From assembly GCA_946699065.1 (NCBI GenBank), contig CAMPDV010000240.1, positions 1 to 64,000 on the forward strand: a DNA stretch of 64,000 nt, written 5' to 3'. This document shows, one piece after another, positions 25,160 through 38,205 of the stretch. The position numbers and the translations under genes were made by a program. The notes under the pieces are model-generated. The model ran no database searches, had not been told where the DNA came from, and was given only the letters and a program-made list of their open reading frames with translations. Positions within the stretch are counted from its first letter, which is position 1. Each line of letters opens with the position of its first letter. This DNA comes from Loxodes magnus. Its lineage: Eukaryota; Ciliophora; Karyorelictea; Loxodida; Loxodidae.

Positions 25160-26105
25160 TTTCTCCATTTTTAGGAAATTTCCCTCTATTAGGAGTACAG
25201 TTCTGCAAACTCCTTGATTTTTGTTAAAATATATAGTAAAAGGAAGATTACATGTTTCCATCCGCGAGTATTTTTGTAGGTTTTCCATCCTCCATTTCTA
25301 TTAGATCTTGGTTATAGCTCCACCTTTTTCCTCATTTTACATGCATCCATTCTTGTGGCAGAAAATCTTGATAAATTTGATTTTTTCTGATCGCTTTACC
25401 TATTAGAAATCCTGTTGCTTTTATTGGTACTTCAGACAATTCCGACGTAAATTTTGTTAGCTTCCACCGCAGAAGATTCTCTTCCCGATCGAAATTAGCC
25501 TCATCCAAGATACAGATTAACGTTCAACAATTATTGGGATTGATCAAATATTCAGATATTTCATTCTTGATTATTTTAGGAGTTTAATTTCTTATTCTTT
25601 TTTCACAACTAAAATCTTCAGCTAGGTTGTGTTCTTGTCCTAGCGGTATTGGAAGCTGAAGAATGTATCAATTTAACATTCATAGTTGTCTATATGGGCC
25701 TCTTCCAGTTAATTCTTTTCTTCCAGCTTGAATATTAATTTTTATTAAAGTTTATCTTTAAACTACTTCTTAAAGGTTCACAACCATCAATGAAAGCTAT
25801 GTTACATCAAATTGCTCGGAGTTGAAGTCAAAGGATTGTAACTAATATGCAGTACTATCTCTTGTTGTTTTCGAGATTCTCTTCCGTGTTTATGGTTTGA
25901 AGAGTTTATTTCTGTCATTTGCTTATCATTAGAAATTTTAGGTGAAGATTAAGCTCAAAGCTGTTTCCTGTCAAAAATTTGGGATTATTTTAAGCTAAGA
26001 CTTGTGGATAGAATAAATGACATCATGTTTCTTCTCTTTTTTATTTTGTGAAGAGATAGTGAAGAAGTTTTATCGAATGCAAGTTCTTTTTCTTTTTTTA
26101 AGCTG
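25160..26105 (-). pseudogene. Coiled-coil protein relic with conserved C-terminal domain (K)
   Basis: The minus strand, in the ciliate code, has three linked parts in different frames. (1) A Ser/Lys-rich N-terminus: SLKKEKELAFDKTSSLSLHK, then HKHGRESRKQQEIVLHISYN. (2) A coiled coil from about 25790: KLIFKLEEKNQLEEAHIDNY, then LKILVVKKEQEIKLLKQSRM. (3) A folded-looking domain from about 25560: ISEYLINPNNC-TGA-TLICILDEANFDREENLLRW, then GFLIGKAIRKNQIYQDFLPQ and EWMHVK-TGA-GKRWSYNQDL. N-terminal disorder, coiled coil, then an alpha/beta domain resembles the order in LINE-1 ORF1 proteins, but I cannot show homology. At least two frameshifts and several TGAs are needed, some at plausible Trp sites. 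Confidence 0.5.
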
Positions 26106-27559
26106 AAATTTATGGATTAAAATTATTAACTATTAATAATATTCCTTTTTATATAAATAAAGGTAGTAATTTACTTTTTATCTTCATCTATATCAGTTCA
26201 TTAATTACTTTATTATCTTATAATCTATAATATTATATCATAATAGTTTTATTATAGCAGTTTTGCTTTTTTATACAAAATTTTGAATGTATAATAAGCC
26301 AATTTTTTAGATTCACTTAAATATCTTTAATATTCTCACAATGAAACTTTATACTACTTTAATAATTAAAAAAATAAATAATTTTAGATATTCTGGATTT
26401 AAATTTTTATAATTTTAAGGAATCAAACATCTGATATGTTCATTCTAGTTATAATTTAGATAAATAAATCAGATTAACTTTTATGTATTTTATACGATTA
26501 AAATTGCTTATAAAATTATTATAAATTTTTATCATTTCTAATAATTAAAACAGTCTATACTACTTAAAAAATTTTTAAGTTTTACCACTTTTTTATTTTT
26601 TTAAAGTTGTCAAAAAATATTACTTTTTTTCTATTAATGACTATAATTCTGAGAAAACTATCCCTTTCATTTAAAAATTTTTATTTTTGAAAATATAATT
26701 TTGGTTTAAAAAAAAAACCAAATTTTATTTACTCGGTATAAATTATTCATTTTTTAAATAATATAATTTAAAATTATCTTGTTTAGTTTAAAAAAATAAG
26801 ATATAATTGCCTTAAAAATAAGAAAATCTTGTTTTTTTTAATTTAGCTTTATAATTTTAGTCCATTTTAATATATTTTTATTTTATTAACATATAAAAGG
26901 AAACTTAAGACAATATAGTTAATAAATTTTATTTAAATTAGTTATTTTGGATCTTTAATTTAGAAATATATTGAATAGTTATTCACTTTTTGCTATAAAG
27001 AATTAAATTTTTGTAATTAAGTTTTAAAATAATTGAATTGAGCATTAATAATTTCAGATTATTATTAATATTTTTTATTTTATAATACCTAATTTTTAAG
27101 TATACTTTCATACTTATTAATATAAATAAAGTTTGAAATGTTTATAAAAAATGTATTATATTTATTAATACATAATTTTGATTAGTTTTAATATTTAATA
27201 TCATTATAGAAATATTCTTAAGTATCATTTTTTGTTTTATTTACTATTTTTCATGCTTATAATTCCATTTCAAACCTTACATTATTCTAAATTTGTTATC
27301 TTATTTAATATTTTAATTAACATATATAGGTTACTAAGATTTATATTTATTTAATTATTGCAATTTTTCTGCTTCATTAAATATTATATTTTTAATATTT
27401 TAAATAGCAAGATAAATATCTTAATTTCTTTTATAAATGAAAAATATATAAAAAAGGTAATTAAAGATTCAAATATGATAAATTTAGGACTTTTAAATTT
27501 AGATGTAAAGAAAAACATTAAAAATCAAAAAATTTATTTATGTATTAAAAACTATTTGA
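26106..27559. other. AT-rich DNA without recognisable gene
   Basis: The short standard-code frame at the right end has low-complexity composition and is not called. Confidence 0.5.
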
Positions 27560-27910
27560 TAATAGGGCGTGCAGCATCTCAATGGCTTGCAGTTCTTTTA
27601 GTAAAGTTTAACATATTTAAAAACTCTTAAATGAAATACTCCTTCATTGCTAGCATTTTCTTGAAAATTTTGTCTTGCATAGGGCCGTGGTTGAAATGCT
27701 ACTTAAAAAAATACTTTTCTTTCATCATTGCTTTATTCTAATTTTCCTTATTTTTTAGAGATCTTAATATCTGAATCTTATATCTTAAACGCTAATCAAT
27801 ACTTTAGATCTTGCTTGATTTCTTCCAAGATTCTTCCTCACTTCTTCAAAAAAATGATATTTAAAGGTACGAGAGCTTTTGTCACTCTCAGTTGAAAGTT
27901 ATACCTTCTT
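27560..27910 (+). repeat. Dispersed tRNA-SINE-like repeat, copy 2
   Basis: Diverged second copy of 7286-7605: CATCTCAATGGCTTGCAG, then TTGCATAGGGCCGTGGTTGA (B-box-like GGTTGAAATGC), then CCAAGATTCTTCCTC. The spacing of these blocks matches copy 1. Confidence 0.5.
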
Positions 27911-28329
27911 ATTTAAAAATTTAATTATATAATATTAGAGAATTTATATTCTTTTTAGCATAGTTTAATTTTTTAATGTAAATTATTTCATAAATCGTAA
28001 ATTAAAATAAGAAAGTATTACTTTTCTCATAAAAATATTAATTATTTAAAAATCACATCATTTTCTTACTTTTACTCATTATTGATTTTAGTTAATTTAA
28101 AGTGAAAACATTATTTCTTTGAGAATATTTTTTAGTTTTATTTTAATTTTTTAAAATTATGCATTTCACAATTATTTATTTAAAATTATTTTAACTAAAA
28201 TATAATTTTTTATATGAACTTCTAAGAAATAGAGTTATATTATAAATAATTAAAGCATTAAATTTAAATTTACTAAAAATGTCTATACTATATTATTTAT
28301 AGTAATCAAAAAAGTATGAATTTTGAGCC
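27911..28329. other. AT-rich DNA without recognisable gene
   Basis: Nothing supportable seen. Confidence 0.5.
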
Positions 28330-29960
28330 CTCTCTCAACTTTTCTACTCTTGTATTAAATTTTATTCTAACTCTTCATTTCACAGTTAATGTGTTGATTT
28401 AATTTCACTTTTTTAATAGAAGTTCTTTTTCAAACATATCTTTTTACTCAATGATTTCTATTCTTCTTCTGAGCAGTTTTTTATGAAAAATCTTGATTCT
28501 AAGGTAAATTTTCTTGAGCTACTGAATACTTGTAAAGTTCTCATTTAAATATTTATGGTTATAGGTTAATAATTTTATAAATCATTATTTTTTAAGTCTT
28601 TAAATTCTTCAATTAACTCTTTCAAGACCTCACATGTTGGAATATGTTTAAAAGTATCAAGGTCTCCTCAAGAACATGTTTCAGAGCTTTAAATGTTATA
28701 ATGCCTTTACAGCAAATCCTATTAGAAGTTATAGGAAAATGTTCTAAGCTTATAAATCGATACAATTTCTCTTACCATATGTTTGTTAAGATCAGAGTAA
28801 GTGTAAATTGGGAATTATGAGGTGTTATTGTCAATTTCATCTAAATATAAACATGCTGTAGGCATTAAGTTCATTCTTCTTATTGAATCTTAATAAAATT
28901 TTTGTCTTATTTTATTTTAAGCTAATCGTAGGAATTCTTTGCTTTCTTTAACATCCAAATAATCAATTTAAAAATGCTAGGATAGTTTCTATAAATTCTT
29001 AAAATAATTAAGATTACTGTTTTTTGTTTTATTAAAGAGGAAAGCTATATCAGAATTAAGATTTGTTTCACTTTCTTATAGTAATTTGAGATAAAATTTA
29101 AAGTACCTCATAGATATATAATATTCAAATGGAAGTCAATTCAAATCTATAAAGCAAGATTCGTTAAAGGAAGAATTAGGACTCTAAAGTGCATATCTTG
29201 ATACTTTTCTCTGACTAGTATTTATATCTTTTTTAATTTTCTTTATTCCTTTTAGAATAGTTCATGGTATTATTTCCGATCCATATTCAGCTTTCGATAG
29301 TATAAAAGATCGAAAGATTTATTTTAAATTTTATGGTGAAATATTTCTATATTTTGCAAGTTATAGCAAAGTTCCATTCATAATTAAAGCATTAAATAAA
29401 AAATGTTAACTTATTATATATCCAAAGTATGTTATATTTTTAGTTTTTTTTTAATAGAAATTAAATTAAATTTTAACTTCACAGTTAACTTTGAAAGATG
29501 ACTAAATTAAATAATTTGATTCTTTGTAACTTTCATCATCTCAAATATTTTAAAATTTTATAAAAATAAAAATTTTAGCTGATAAGCATAGTCAAGCTCA
29601 AAAATTTGCCGCATCCCTATTAAAAAAATAATATATCCTTTCAAAGTAATCTATTATACTTAAATTCAAGTTTTTTCCATTGTAAAGATTTAAAAAATAA
29701 GCATTATCTCTTTGTTCTTAAAATATAACGTTTTTTAACTTTTTTAGTTTTTTAGTTTAAATTGCTCTCAATAAAATTAAAAGTTATTGCTTCATAAATA
29801 TATTATATCATTGTTCATGACAACCTGAGATTATTTATCAAAGTTTTTCATTCATTAAGCCAAATAAACTTTGGGATTAGCAAGATTATAATTTCTTCGC
29901 AAGCCCATTGTAATAAAGGAAATAAAGTGAATGAAACTTTTGAGTAAAAATTAAGTTAAT
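28330..29960 (-). pseudogene. LINE fragment 2 (RT remnant and C-terminal half)
   Basis: A minus-strand frame in the ciliate code is open for over 240 codons apart from three TGAs and aligns with the LINE at 44.5-47.6 kb. It reads KAEYGSEIIP-TGA-TILKGIKK, then SFNESCFIDLN-TGA-LPFEYY, then LRTFSYNFQQDLLQRHYNIQ and a zinc-finger-like TCS-TGA-GDLDTFKHIPTC. YGSEI is the post-RT motif of many LINEs. Upstream (29.6-29.95 kb) are weak RT traces (IILLIPKF.., IIFLIGMRQIF), and the catalytic core between them seems deleted by about 370 bp. This is a dead 3' part of a non-LTR retrotransposon. The first two TGAs fall at exactly the same positions as in LINE fragment 1. Confidence 0.7.
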
Positions 29961-30967
29961 TTCAGTATCTCTTCCTTGATTTATTAAAGAAATAGGGAAA
30001 AGAAGGAACTAAATCCTTAATCTAGTTATATTTATATGATTTACTCATTTTAAAAGTAAAACTATATTGTTTAAATATTTTAATTAATTAAATTAGTTAA
30101 ACTTATTTTATCTACGAAGAATAATAAACTTAAGCTATTTGCATAGTTTTTAATTTTATTATTTATATATGTTCAATACAATTTACTGAGTAAGGCTTTA
30201 TTTATAATAACTTTAGCAGCTTCTTTAATAGAATTTAATATTGTCTAATTTTAAGCTTTTTATTATTCAAATAAAATGTTTAGCAATGTCACACAATAAA
30301 TATCTTAAAAGTATTAATTATTTTTTTATTAATTATTGTAAAGAACACATAAAAATTAAATATGCTATTAACTGTAAAAACTTATAATTTAAGAACTTTA
30401 AGTAAAGTAAAATTAATATTACTTAAATGCTTTTCATGTTGCTAAATAGGAAAAATTAGTACGATAGAATAAAGAATCAAGCAAGAAAATCAATATGAAA
30501 TGTACCAAATAAATTCTAGTATTTAAAAATTAAAAAGAACAAAATGATTGATTGACATATCCCAAACTGTCAAAATGAATAAAATAATATTTATTAATCT
30601 ATTTAAGCAAAATTATGAACAGAAATAAATACTCTCAGAAATTAATTAAAAAGATCAAAGAAAAGACTCTTTATATTTAAAAAAGGAAATATCCAAAATT
30701 CTTTTTTAATTAATATTTCCATAAATTTATTAAATTAGCAATTTCCTTTCTAATATAAAATACAAAACTTATATTTTATTAGATTTCTAATTTTTTCATG
30801 GTTGCTAAGTAACTTAATTCATTCAATTAAAAAATTAATTATTTAATTTTGGCTTATTTTAAGTAATTATAGATTGATAGTATATTCTAAATTAATTTTT
30901 ATTTATTTCATATATCTTTTAATTTGCTATCTAAACTTTTTATAAAAATATAAAATTTTATAAATAA
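29961..30967. other. AT-rich DNA without recognisable gene
   Basis: Nothing supportable seen between LINE fragment 2 and copy B. Confidence 0.5.
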
Positions 30968-31910
30968 AAAGTGGAATAAAGCTTCAAAAAAGGATTTCTA
31001 AACTACCTCCTTGCAGTAAGAGAGGAAACCGGAAGCTAATTCTCGATAGTCATTTTCTCAATAATCCTAACCTTTTTCTTAATAATCTGGGAAACATGTC
31101 AACTATAGGGAACGAAAGTAAGACCAGAAAATAACACATGTGGAAACACCTATGTTGGAAGAAAAACCTAGGAAGCAGCTGAAGTCTGCCCTACATCAGG
31201 AGGTTTATGAATTTAAACCTTCTGGCCAGACGAACATGGAGTAGTTCATCAAAATGGTATTAAACCTCCAGAAAGAAGTTAGAAAGCTAAGGAAGGATAA
31301 CGAGAAATTACCCGAACAGATTCAGCGTAGACTACAAGATACTCTAGACCTCAGGATGCCTAACTAGGAGAAGAACTTGTCGATCTTGGAATTACTAGCA
31401 AGAGTAATTCAGTTAGACGAACTCCTAAGTGATGAAGATTCAATATTAGAGACAATAGATCAAAAACATATTGCAAAGCCAGCAGTTTTTCTGGACTAGG
31501 ATCTAAATTCCGATAAGATGGAATTAGAAAAGACCTCTAAATTGGAAAAGCAGCAAATACCCAAGGTGAGAAAAATGTGTTATTATTGCAAGAGCTAATG
31601 ACAACTATGAAGACAATGTGCAACTTTCCAGAAAATTAAGAAGAATCTTGAAAGAAATAACTCCAATTATCAATAAGGAGAAAGAAAACTAAATCTGATA
31701 TAGAGAAAATTGAGAAATTTACCAAAAAAATTGAATCTCGAACTGGAAAACTTGGAGAAGAAACTAGAACTAAATAAGACTTTAGAAGAAAGACAAGAGA
31801 TTCAATAATGTTAAGACTAGATTCAAGCAAGAAAATTCAAACTTTAAAACTTATTTTAATCGGTAACCTTGAATGTCACTGCTAAACAATATAAATCCAT
31901 TAAAAATTGA
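30968..31910 (+). mobile_element. Gag-only retroelement B
   Basis: Same family as A, C and D. The degraded leader begins TGGAATAAAGCTTCAAAAAA (compare D), a gag-like ORF follows, and the 3' end reads GCTAAACAATATAAATCC, matching C and D. No clean target-site duplication was found, so the outer boundaries are approximate. The leader hairpin is partly lost. Confidence 0.7.
31152..31910 (+). pseudogene. Gag-like zinc-knuckle protein of element B
   Basis: One uninterrupted ciliate-code frame of 253 codons starts at the ATG at 31152 (equivalent to the METPTS start of copy C) and ends at the TGA at 31908. It holds an N-terminal EEKPRKQLKSALHQEVYEFK, a coiled coil (VLNLQKEVRKLRKDNEKLPE), an acidic linker (LDELLSDEDSILETIDQ), the knuckle at 31578-31619, and a basic Lys/Leu/Gln tail. 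The knuckle reads CYYCKSQ-TGA-QL-TGA-RQC: both TGAs sit where copy D has Trp (TGG), and the His is now Gln. Apart from these it is the best-kept reading frame of the family. If UGA were Trp here, only the metal-binding His would be lost. Confidence 0.75.
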
Positions 31911-33859
31911 AAATTTGTTTATGTTTGGTGATCTAATTTTACTAGAAATTTAAATATTCTAAAAAGCATATAACAATAAGTTTAATACTGTAATAATAAA
32001 TTAAAAAATATTAAATTTATAATTTTTTTAATTAAACTATTAATAACTAAATAAATTATTTCCGATTAGTTATAAAAAATATTTAAGAAATAATTTAAGA
32101 TTTAATAGTTAATCAATTTTAACATCTTTATAAAGTTACATTATATTTTTTATAATTTCTAGAGTTAAAATTAGTATCAGGCACTTTGTTTAGGGTTGAT
32201 AATCATATTGAAGTCGTTACTAACGCGGAATCGAATTTATTCAAAATTATTTTACTCTCTAATAACTTATTATTCAACGATTTACGTGATTGAGACAACA
32301 AGTTAAATTTAAAGATTCAATTTTTATTATCCAAAAAGAAGCTAAACTATTTAATTAATATTAATTTAATAATTTTAAATAATTAAATTGTAAATTAAGT
32401 AATCTTAGTAATAATCTAAAAACAGTCACAATATTTATAAAAAAAGCAAAAAGCAACTAAATTAGCATTTTTATTTTTTAAAACGATGGGTCTTTTTAAA
32501 AATCTTTAAGATAGAATCAATAATAATAAACTAACTTGTAATTATTTAATCATTCAAAATATAAAATTTAATTTTTAACTTATTTAAGTGTTTAAAATTA
32601 ATAAAGTTTTCCAATAAATTATAGTAAAATAATTTAAATATTTATTTATACAATAAAAACTAAATTATAAAATTATAAGCTGATATTTAATAAATTGTAT
32701 ACTACAAAGATATATTAAAGTATTAAAATTATATTTAACTTTAAAATTTTATGTTTAAAAGGCTAAATTAATTGTGAGCTATTTTTAAGTAATTAAAAAA
32801 CTTATTCAGTTAATTACCTCAAGGGGAAGTTAAATTTGCTTTTAATCTATTAAATAAAAAGCCAACTTCATAAATTTATTTTGAAGGTTTTCAAATTATA
32901 ATAGCTAAAAGAATATAAAAGATAAAGATGTCTTAGAAATTAAAACATTTAATATTTAAAACTTTAGACTACTAAATGAGTTTTAATAACAGATTTATTT
33001 TAAATCTTTTCAATCATTGTTAATCAGTCAAAATGATAATAAAGCAAGATATATTATAATTTTTCCTTTAGGATTTTAATCTATATATTAATATATAACT
33101 TAGGGATCTTTTTAATTTAATTTAATTTTTAAAAAGTTTCAAAAAATTAGCTTTATCATCAGAAAAGAATTAGTGAATAATATTAAAAAATATGTAATAT
33201 ATATCTTTAGATAATAATTCATTTTAAAAATTCTAATATTGCGAGAAATTTAAAATTAATAGCATCTTTTTCAATTAATTAATTAATTAAAGCTTTTAAT
33301 AACATTTTTTATTTATTTTATTGACTTAGTTGCTACCTTATAAATCATTTTAAGATGTCACAATCTTAACCTATTTTATCATTTATTTTATAATTTTTTG
33401 CATACATTTCATACTTTTTTATTCTCGATCTATCTCATAAATTTTATTTCGAAAATTTTCAAGCATTTATTTATTATAAGTAGACAAACCAATATAAATT
33501 TTAATTAAGTCTTTAAATTTATAAGTTCAGCTAAATATAATCTATAAAAAGGCAAATAATTTTAGTTTAGTTTTTTACCCTGTAATATAATTCTGTTTTT
33601 AGATTTGGTTTAAAATTAATTTTATTTCCTATTAGCATTAATTTTAAATTTTTTAGTTAAAAATTTACTTTAAATGACATTAGAACAATACTTGTTTAAA
33701 CAATTTTTGCTTAATATTATAAAAATGAAAAAATTGATTAATGTAAAATTAGTCAATTTTTTAATTAATCAATTAAAATATAATAGTTTCAATATGTGAG
33801 AACACTAAAATATAGTTCAATAGATATAACTTAGGCCATAAATATTACAAATATGTCGA
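31911..33859. other. AT-rich DNA without recognisable gene
   Basis: A slightly GC-richer patch near 32170-32310 has no readable motif. Otherwise featureless. Confidence 0.5.
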
Positions 33860-34425
33860 GAAATAAAAGTTTGTAAGTATCAATCAAGTCTCTTCTTTTT
33901 CTTTTACTATCTTATATTTTTATTTATTATATTGGTCAACTGTTTCTGTTTTTTCTTCCAGAGCTCTTCTAAAAAATTATCTTGTAGCTTAAACATCTCA
34001 AGACGCGTTTTTAGTAACTTTGAATGAAATCTTAATCTCCATATTTAATAATTTCAGCTTTTAGACCATCATCACCTGTGGCTGTATTATTTGCAAATTA
34101 AGATATAATCTTTTTAATTTCTAATCATGTAAAAATAGGCATATTTTATAAATGACTTTATTCTTAATTAAAGATAAAAGTTTATTTCTAAATATTCCAT
34201 CTATTTTTTTGTTTAAGAAGTCAAAATATATCTTACTCGGTTTTGAGTGTATATCAAAAACTTTATTTTCCCAATTTTTAATAAATTGCTGTTTTTATTT
34301 AAAGTTAAACTCATCTAATTATGAATTTTTTGGTTTATTAGGATTTAGCCTACTTAAACATTATTTAAGCATTTTCTTAAGATCTTTATGTTTTTCCTTA
34401 ACTTTTTAATAGATTTTATTAATTA
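33860..34425 (-). pseudogene. LINE fragment 3 (endonuclease-RT linker and start of RT)
   Basis: The minus strand in the ciliate code reads FIKNWENKVFDIHSKPSKIY, then FDFLNKKIDGIFRNKLLSLI, the helical linker typical between endonuclease and RT in LINEs. After a frameshift comes NTATGDDGLKAEIIKYGDQD, which aligns with NGKAAGPDGIKGELIKYAGE of LINE fragment 1 (RT motif 0/1 region). NWE here aligns with N-TGA-E in fragment 1 (46670-46672). Only about 560 bp remain. It is a dead fragment of the same or a sister LINE. Confidence 0.65.
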
Positions 34426-35954
34426 ATTATCCAAATTAATTGTAAAAAATCTATTTAAAATTAATAAACAGATAGAATGAAATAGTCAATTATTCGTTCA
34501 TACTCTTTTTTATTATTATTTTACTATTACCATTAGTTATAATAACTCTATTAAAATTTTATTCATTTTCCTATTAGGAATATATAATTAATATCTTAAA
34601 TTTAATTAAATTTCAATTAAAAATATCAAAAAATTTGCTTATTTGTATTAACCCTTTTATTGGCTTTTAGAAGAAAAAATAATTATTTTAAAAGTATAAT
34701 TAAGTTTCTAAAACAATTACATTTTATCTATTGAACTCACATTTATTAGATTCTTAAATGTGATTTAGTTCATTTATTATATTGATGCTAAAACTCAATA
34801 AAATCTTGGTAAAGCAATCAAATTAGGTAATTAATTTGTTTTTTTACATTATAATTGCTTTGATTATTACCTTCTGTTATAGATATTATAAATAACTTTT
34901 TATCTTGTTTTAAAACTTAAAAATTGCTCTCCACTTACTCATTTCTAAGCACTATCCCTCGATTTTTCAACTAACTTTATTTTTTTCATAAATTTTATTA
35001 TCTACTTTAAACTCACTCTTCTCTCCAATATTTACACCTTTAAGCAAACTAAAAAACTTAAAACCTGATTTTAACTAGCTCTTTTCAAAAAAATATCACT
35101 CGCTTTTTCTATTAGCATACTTTTTTCTAAATAAATCTTATCAATTTCTCTATACTCACTTTTCTCTTCTTATTACACCTTTTCAGAAAATAAAACTTAA
35201 AAATTAAAAATTGCTCTCTACTATCTCTTTTGAAAGCATTATTACTCGTTTTTTCTACTAACAATCTTTTTCAAAATAAATCTAATATTTTCTCTATACT
35301 CTGTTTATATGAATTTTTAACAAATAACATCTTTTAATTTTCATTTAAATCAAATTAAAAAAAAACAAAATATTGTTCAAATATTGCACTATTATATTAA
35401 ATTTTGTGCAATAGCATTGTGTTTCTAATAATATCCCATTATTATCTGCAAAATTTTTTGAATTTTAGATTAAATTTTAAAGGCATATTTATAATTTTGA
35501 AATTTCTAATATTTCTTGAGAATATAAATATTAAAAACTTTATCGATTAAAATTTTCTAATTTAGTTAATAACCTAAATTTACCATTTACATAATTATTT
35601 CTGTATATGAGATATAAATTTTAGCTTTTAAAAATTTTAATTTTTTGCGTTTATATTTTAGCAGGAAATTTGTAAATATATATAAAGTCCCTTCTATATG
35701 ATTTGCTTTTAATATACCTAAGTTTCAACTAGATAGAAACCTGCTTCTTTTAAGTAAAATTTTTAATTTTATACAAATTTTCTCAATAAGAATTATAAAT
35801 TTCAGTCATTTAAGAAAAATATTTTAAATAACAATGGTTCAAATATAGATCTCTCGATATGTTATATTTAAATTAGTTTATTCTAAATTGTAAAATATAA
35901 TTTTATTTAATTAGAAATCCTCAAATTAAATAACTAACTAATTACTATAATTAA
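34426..35954. other. AT-rich DNA without recognisable gene
   Basis: Around 34940-35300 there is a diverged internal repetition of a C/T-rich motif (CTCTATACTCACTTTTCTC-like, three times) with no coding sense that I can support. Confidence 0.4.
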
Positions 35955-36490
35955 AAATGCTTAGCAGCAGTTATGTCATTATCACTAGTAAGAATAAGTT
36001 TGTAAGTTTAATAATTCTTATTCAAAAAAGTCTTGAAATTTTCCCTTCTTAGTTCTTGTGCTTTTCATTCTTGTAGATTTTTAATTTTCTCTCAGTTTAT
36101 GGATTTCTCCTTTTGATTGCAGAAAAACTTTGCCTTTTCTTTCCTTTTATTGATTCAGTAGCTTCTTTTGAACTAATAAAATATTTTGCATTTCTTTTAT
36201 TTGTGTTCTGAAGAAAATCAGTATTATCATTTTCTTTTAATTATAATTTATTTTTCTATTGATCTTATGTTTATCTAATTTTTTACTATTTCTTTTATCT
36301 CCTATTCTGCTCAGGTTGTCTTTGGCTTGTAACTATAAGATTAAGCTGACTTTTTAGTCTTGCATCTGCTGTATCTATGATCCGGTTTGGCTGTTTTATT
36401 CTTTTTAATAGTTTCATAAGGCCTTAAAACAGATTTTCTCACTTCTTTTCGTACTTTTCTTCTTCACTATATTATCCAAAAAAATCTAAT
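35955..36490 (-). pseudogene. Gag-like copy F (C-terminal half)
   Basis: The minus strand matches the 3' half of copy C. The 3' end carries CTTAGCAGCAG (compare TTTAGCAGTAG in C). Protein traces are EHKQKKC, then KIFYQFKRSY, TGA (36155-36157) and INKRKEK, against KQCKKFYQFKKKY-TGA-IKEKK in C. A TGA therefore lies at the same codon in both, where A and D have Trp. The first two knuckle Cys positions are TGA in this frame. A parallel frame over the same DNA is also open and Lys/Gln/Arg-rich, so the exact frame history is uncertain. It is 5'-truncated near 36490. Confidence 0.55.
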
Positions 36491-38186
36491 AATCAATAAT
36501 GTAAAATTTTTGTATGTGATTATTTAATTTATCATCATTGGTATCTAAAATTTTATATTTTTTAATTTGCATTCAGTTTAAAAGAAAAAAATATTAAAAA
36601 TGTTAGTATAATTTGTAAAATATTACTTTATAATTAAGTTAAACTTATATTCTCATATTTAATTTTTATTTTCCAAATTTTATCTTATCATTAATCGTAA
36701 CTATCTCCTCTTATCCTTCTTTTAATAAAGTTCTATCTTAAATTATAAAATTTTAAGTAAAAGCTTAAACTTTTTCTTTAAAAATATAAATTGCTTTTTG
36801 GGTGGAATTTTTAAAATTACTAAATACTAATTAAAATTAGAAATAAAAAATTATTTTTAAAGTTTTTTAATTAACTAAAAGTAAACAAAATAATAAAATA
36901 TTTTAAATATAATTAAAAAAAATTAGTAATCATTCAAAATTAATTAAACAATTTTCATTAAAAAAATATTTAAATATGAAATTCACTAGGATAAGGTTAA
37001 TGATGGTTTAGTTGAATGTAAAATCAAAAATCTATCATTTAAAATTTAGATAAATATTAATTTTAAAAATTTAAAATTTAATAAAAGCTTTTCAAACTAC
37101 AATTTGAATTAAAAAATTTAAATCTATTTTAAATTTATAGTAAAACAAATTTTCCAAACATAAAACTTTTATAATTATCTAAAATGATTATATTATAAAA
37201 GAAATAAAGTAGTGTAATCTTTAAATATATATAAATTATTTGTTTAGTAATTATTTTATAAACTAATTCAGAAATTTAATTATCAACTTATTATCTTAAG
37301 AAAATTTAAAACTCACATAAATATCTCTAAATTAAAGATTTATATATCCAAGAACTTAAACCTTTCGATGTGTCCTTTTAGAGTTTTTACCTTGTAATTT
37401 CTTAACAATTTCATAATTTATTAAAATCTCTATAATTAAATCTAGACTTGAGCTATTCCTTTAATGTAGACAACTCCTGCTTATGTTAATCCTTTTAGAA
37501 AGTAATTAGTTTATTTTTTAATAAAGAAGAGACGCAAAGAATAAATTATATCTAGTTTATTTCTTCATAATTTTTTAATATTTAATAATTAAAATTAAAA
37601 ACAGTAATTTGAATGATTTAAATTATCTCATAATAAAGAGTTAAAATACACATATTTAATTTATCTATTTTAGTTTATTTAGAAAAACTAAATTTATTAG
37701 AAAATCAGCTATCTTATTTAAAATTAGAAGTAAAATATCTATATTTTGCATAATGATAGTTTAGTAAAATAAAATAAATTTATTAAATAATTAGAATAAT
37801 TTATAAAAATAGAAACTTTTTATCTAATATAAAAATATTTAAAATGTTTAAATTGTATATTTTACATTTAATAAAAAATAAAAATGTTGTGATTTATTAA
37901 TTATATAACATATCCTATTTTCAAATAAAAAATCTCTTTAATAATAATATTTACCATGATAAGTATTTTCTTTTTTTCTCTTTTGTTGATTAAATGAAAA
38001 AATTGAATAATAGAAGTTTTATTTTACAAATTTAAACAAATGATTTATTATCGGTTATAGTAACTAATTTTATATTTAAAACTTTAATTTTTAACTGCTT
38101 CAAATAATCTTTATTTGTAGCCTTAATTTAGTTCACATCGTCTTTAGATTTACCTTTCGAGCAAAAGGAATTGATAAGAATAATAA
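36491..38186. other. AT-rich DNA without recognisable gene
   Basis: Nothing supportable seen. Confidence 0.5.
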
Positions 38187-38205
38187 TCTATAAGACTATA
38201 TTTAA
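38187..38205. repeat. Left target-site duplication of element C
   Basis: TCTATAAGACTATATTTAA, repeated exactly (19 bp) at 39139-39157. Confidence 0.9.

Noticed and set aside
34940-35300. Possible tandem array of C/T-rich units
   Set aside because: Only about three imperfect, unevenly spaced repeats; too weak to define a satellite.
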